From Kiritimatiellia bacterium (GTDB lineage: Bacteria; Verrucomicrobiota; Kiritimatiellia; JAAZAB01): a DNA stretch of 6,564 nucleotides. Shown one piece after another: positions 6,482-6,564 of the stretch. The notes beneath the pieces are model-generated. The model did not search any database, was not told the origin of the DNA, and saw only the letters and a program-made list of their open reading frames with translations. Position 1 is the stretch's first letter. Every line of letters starts with the position of its first letter. The position numbers were made by a program, and so were the translations under genes. The stretch lies in assembly GCA_018400335.1 (NCBI GenBank), contig JAGYMT010000105.1, positions 1 to 6,564 on the forward strand. The letters are read 5' to 3'.

Positions 6482-6544
6482 GGTTTCGTTCGTAATATGT
6501 TGATTTGAAGTTGGTTGCTAAAACACGGGGAAGAATTGAATGGA

Positions 6545-6564
6545 ATGAAGAAGAGAAGCTTCTT
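6545..6564 (+). CDS. Possible start of a divergent gene, truncated by the window end
   Basis: ATG 6545 begins the reading M-K-K-R-S-F and runs off the edge after 20 bases. A basic N-terminus of this kind is common at the start of exported proteins. GGGGAAG (6527-6533) lies 11 bases upstream as a loose ribosome binding site and the + strand TATAAT at 6476-6481 is suitably placed. Only six codons are visible, so this is a marker for inspection rather than a firm call. Confidence 0.25.

Larger units (their letters stand above)
6106..6564. other. AT-rich intergenic and regulatory region upstream of the aminotransferase gene
   Basis: No convincing complete gene is seen in these ~459 bases. Base composition is visibly AT-richer than the genes to the left. 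The block contains the aminotransferase ribosome binding site, a long presumed leader, a 19-bp inverted repeat, a - strand promoter, two 11-bp-spaced CTGTCTT repeats, a bulged GC hairpin, a + strand -10 box, and a possible start of a divergent gene at the right edge. Most of the leader (about 6120-6270) shows only scattered TGCAA-type words and pyrimidine runs on the + strand, with no assigned function. Confidence 0.7.

Noticed and set aside
6200..6508. Open frame of 102 codons on the + strand in the AT-rich block
   Set aside because: It has no good ribosome binding site, no recognisable domain, an amino-acid make-up typical of translated non-coding DNA, and it runs through the inverted repeat, the proposed promoter and the GC hairpin.
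6554..6563. AGAAGCTTCT palindrome at the window end
   Set aside because: Ten bases of perfect symmetry in a purine-rich tract overlapping a restriction-like AAGCTT core is common by chance, and nothing beyond it can be seen.

Overview
The window is a bacterial segment of about 6.6 kb, probably from an environmental genome or metagenomic contig. It holds three complete protein genes, one gene cut by the left edge, and an AT-rich gene-poor block at the right end. Coding DNA is GC-rich while the last ~450 bases are clearly AT-richer. The mix of a glycine-rich repeat surface protein, a divergent uroporphyrinogen-decarboxylase-like protein, a GH78 rhamnosidase and a DegT-type aminotransferase resembles carbohydrate-degrading bacteria of the PVC group (Lentisphaerota, Verrucomicrobiota, Kiritimatiellota, Planctomycetota) or Hydrogenedentota-like lineages. 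That placement is inference from gene content only.

Left part (1-4838, + strand). A 5'-truncated gene encodes a glycine-rich, repeat-containing, probably extracellular protein. After 41 bases comes a URO-D/MtaA-fold gene (1084-2145). Its stop codon overlaps by one base (TGATG) the start of a large alpha-L-rhamnosidase gene (2145-4838). Spacing and overlap point to one operon. The rhamnosidase would release terminal L-rhamnose from imported glycans or glycosides inside the cell. The URO-D-like partner lacks the expected catalytic residues of both HemE and the zinc-dependent methylcobamide:CoM methyltransferases, so its reaction is open.

Middle (4839-4866). The + operon and the - strand aminotransferase gene converge here. 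A 7-bp perfect hairpin with a 3-base loop lies across the end of the rhamnosidase gene and could act as a weak two-way terminator.

Right part (4867-6564). A DegT/DnrJ/EryC1/StrS PLP-dependent sugar or cyclitol aminotransferase is read from the - strand. It starts at ATG 6105, behind an ideal AGGAGG. Upstream lies a regulatory-looking region: a sigma70-like - strand promoter (TTGACA at 6386-6381, TATAAG at 6361-6356), two CTGTCTT direct repeats in 11-bp register just upstream of that promoter, a 19-bp inverted repeat (18/19 matching) whose right arm overlaps the -10, a separate GC-rich hairpin, and a + strand TATAAT followed by a possible start (ATG 6545) of a divergent gene cut by the window end. 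This non-coding block is the least ordinary part of the window. The coding genes belong to known families.
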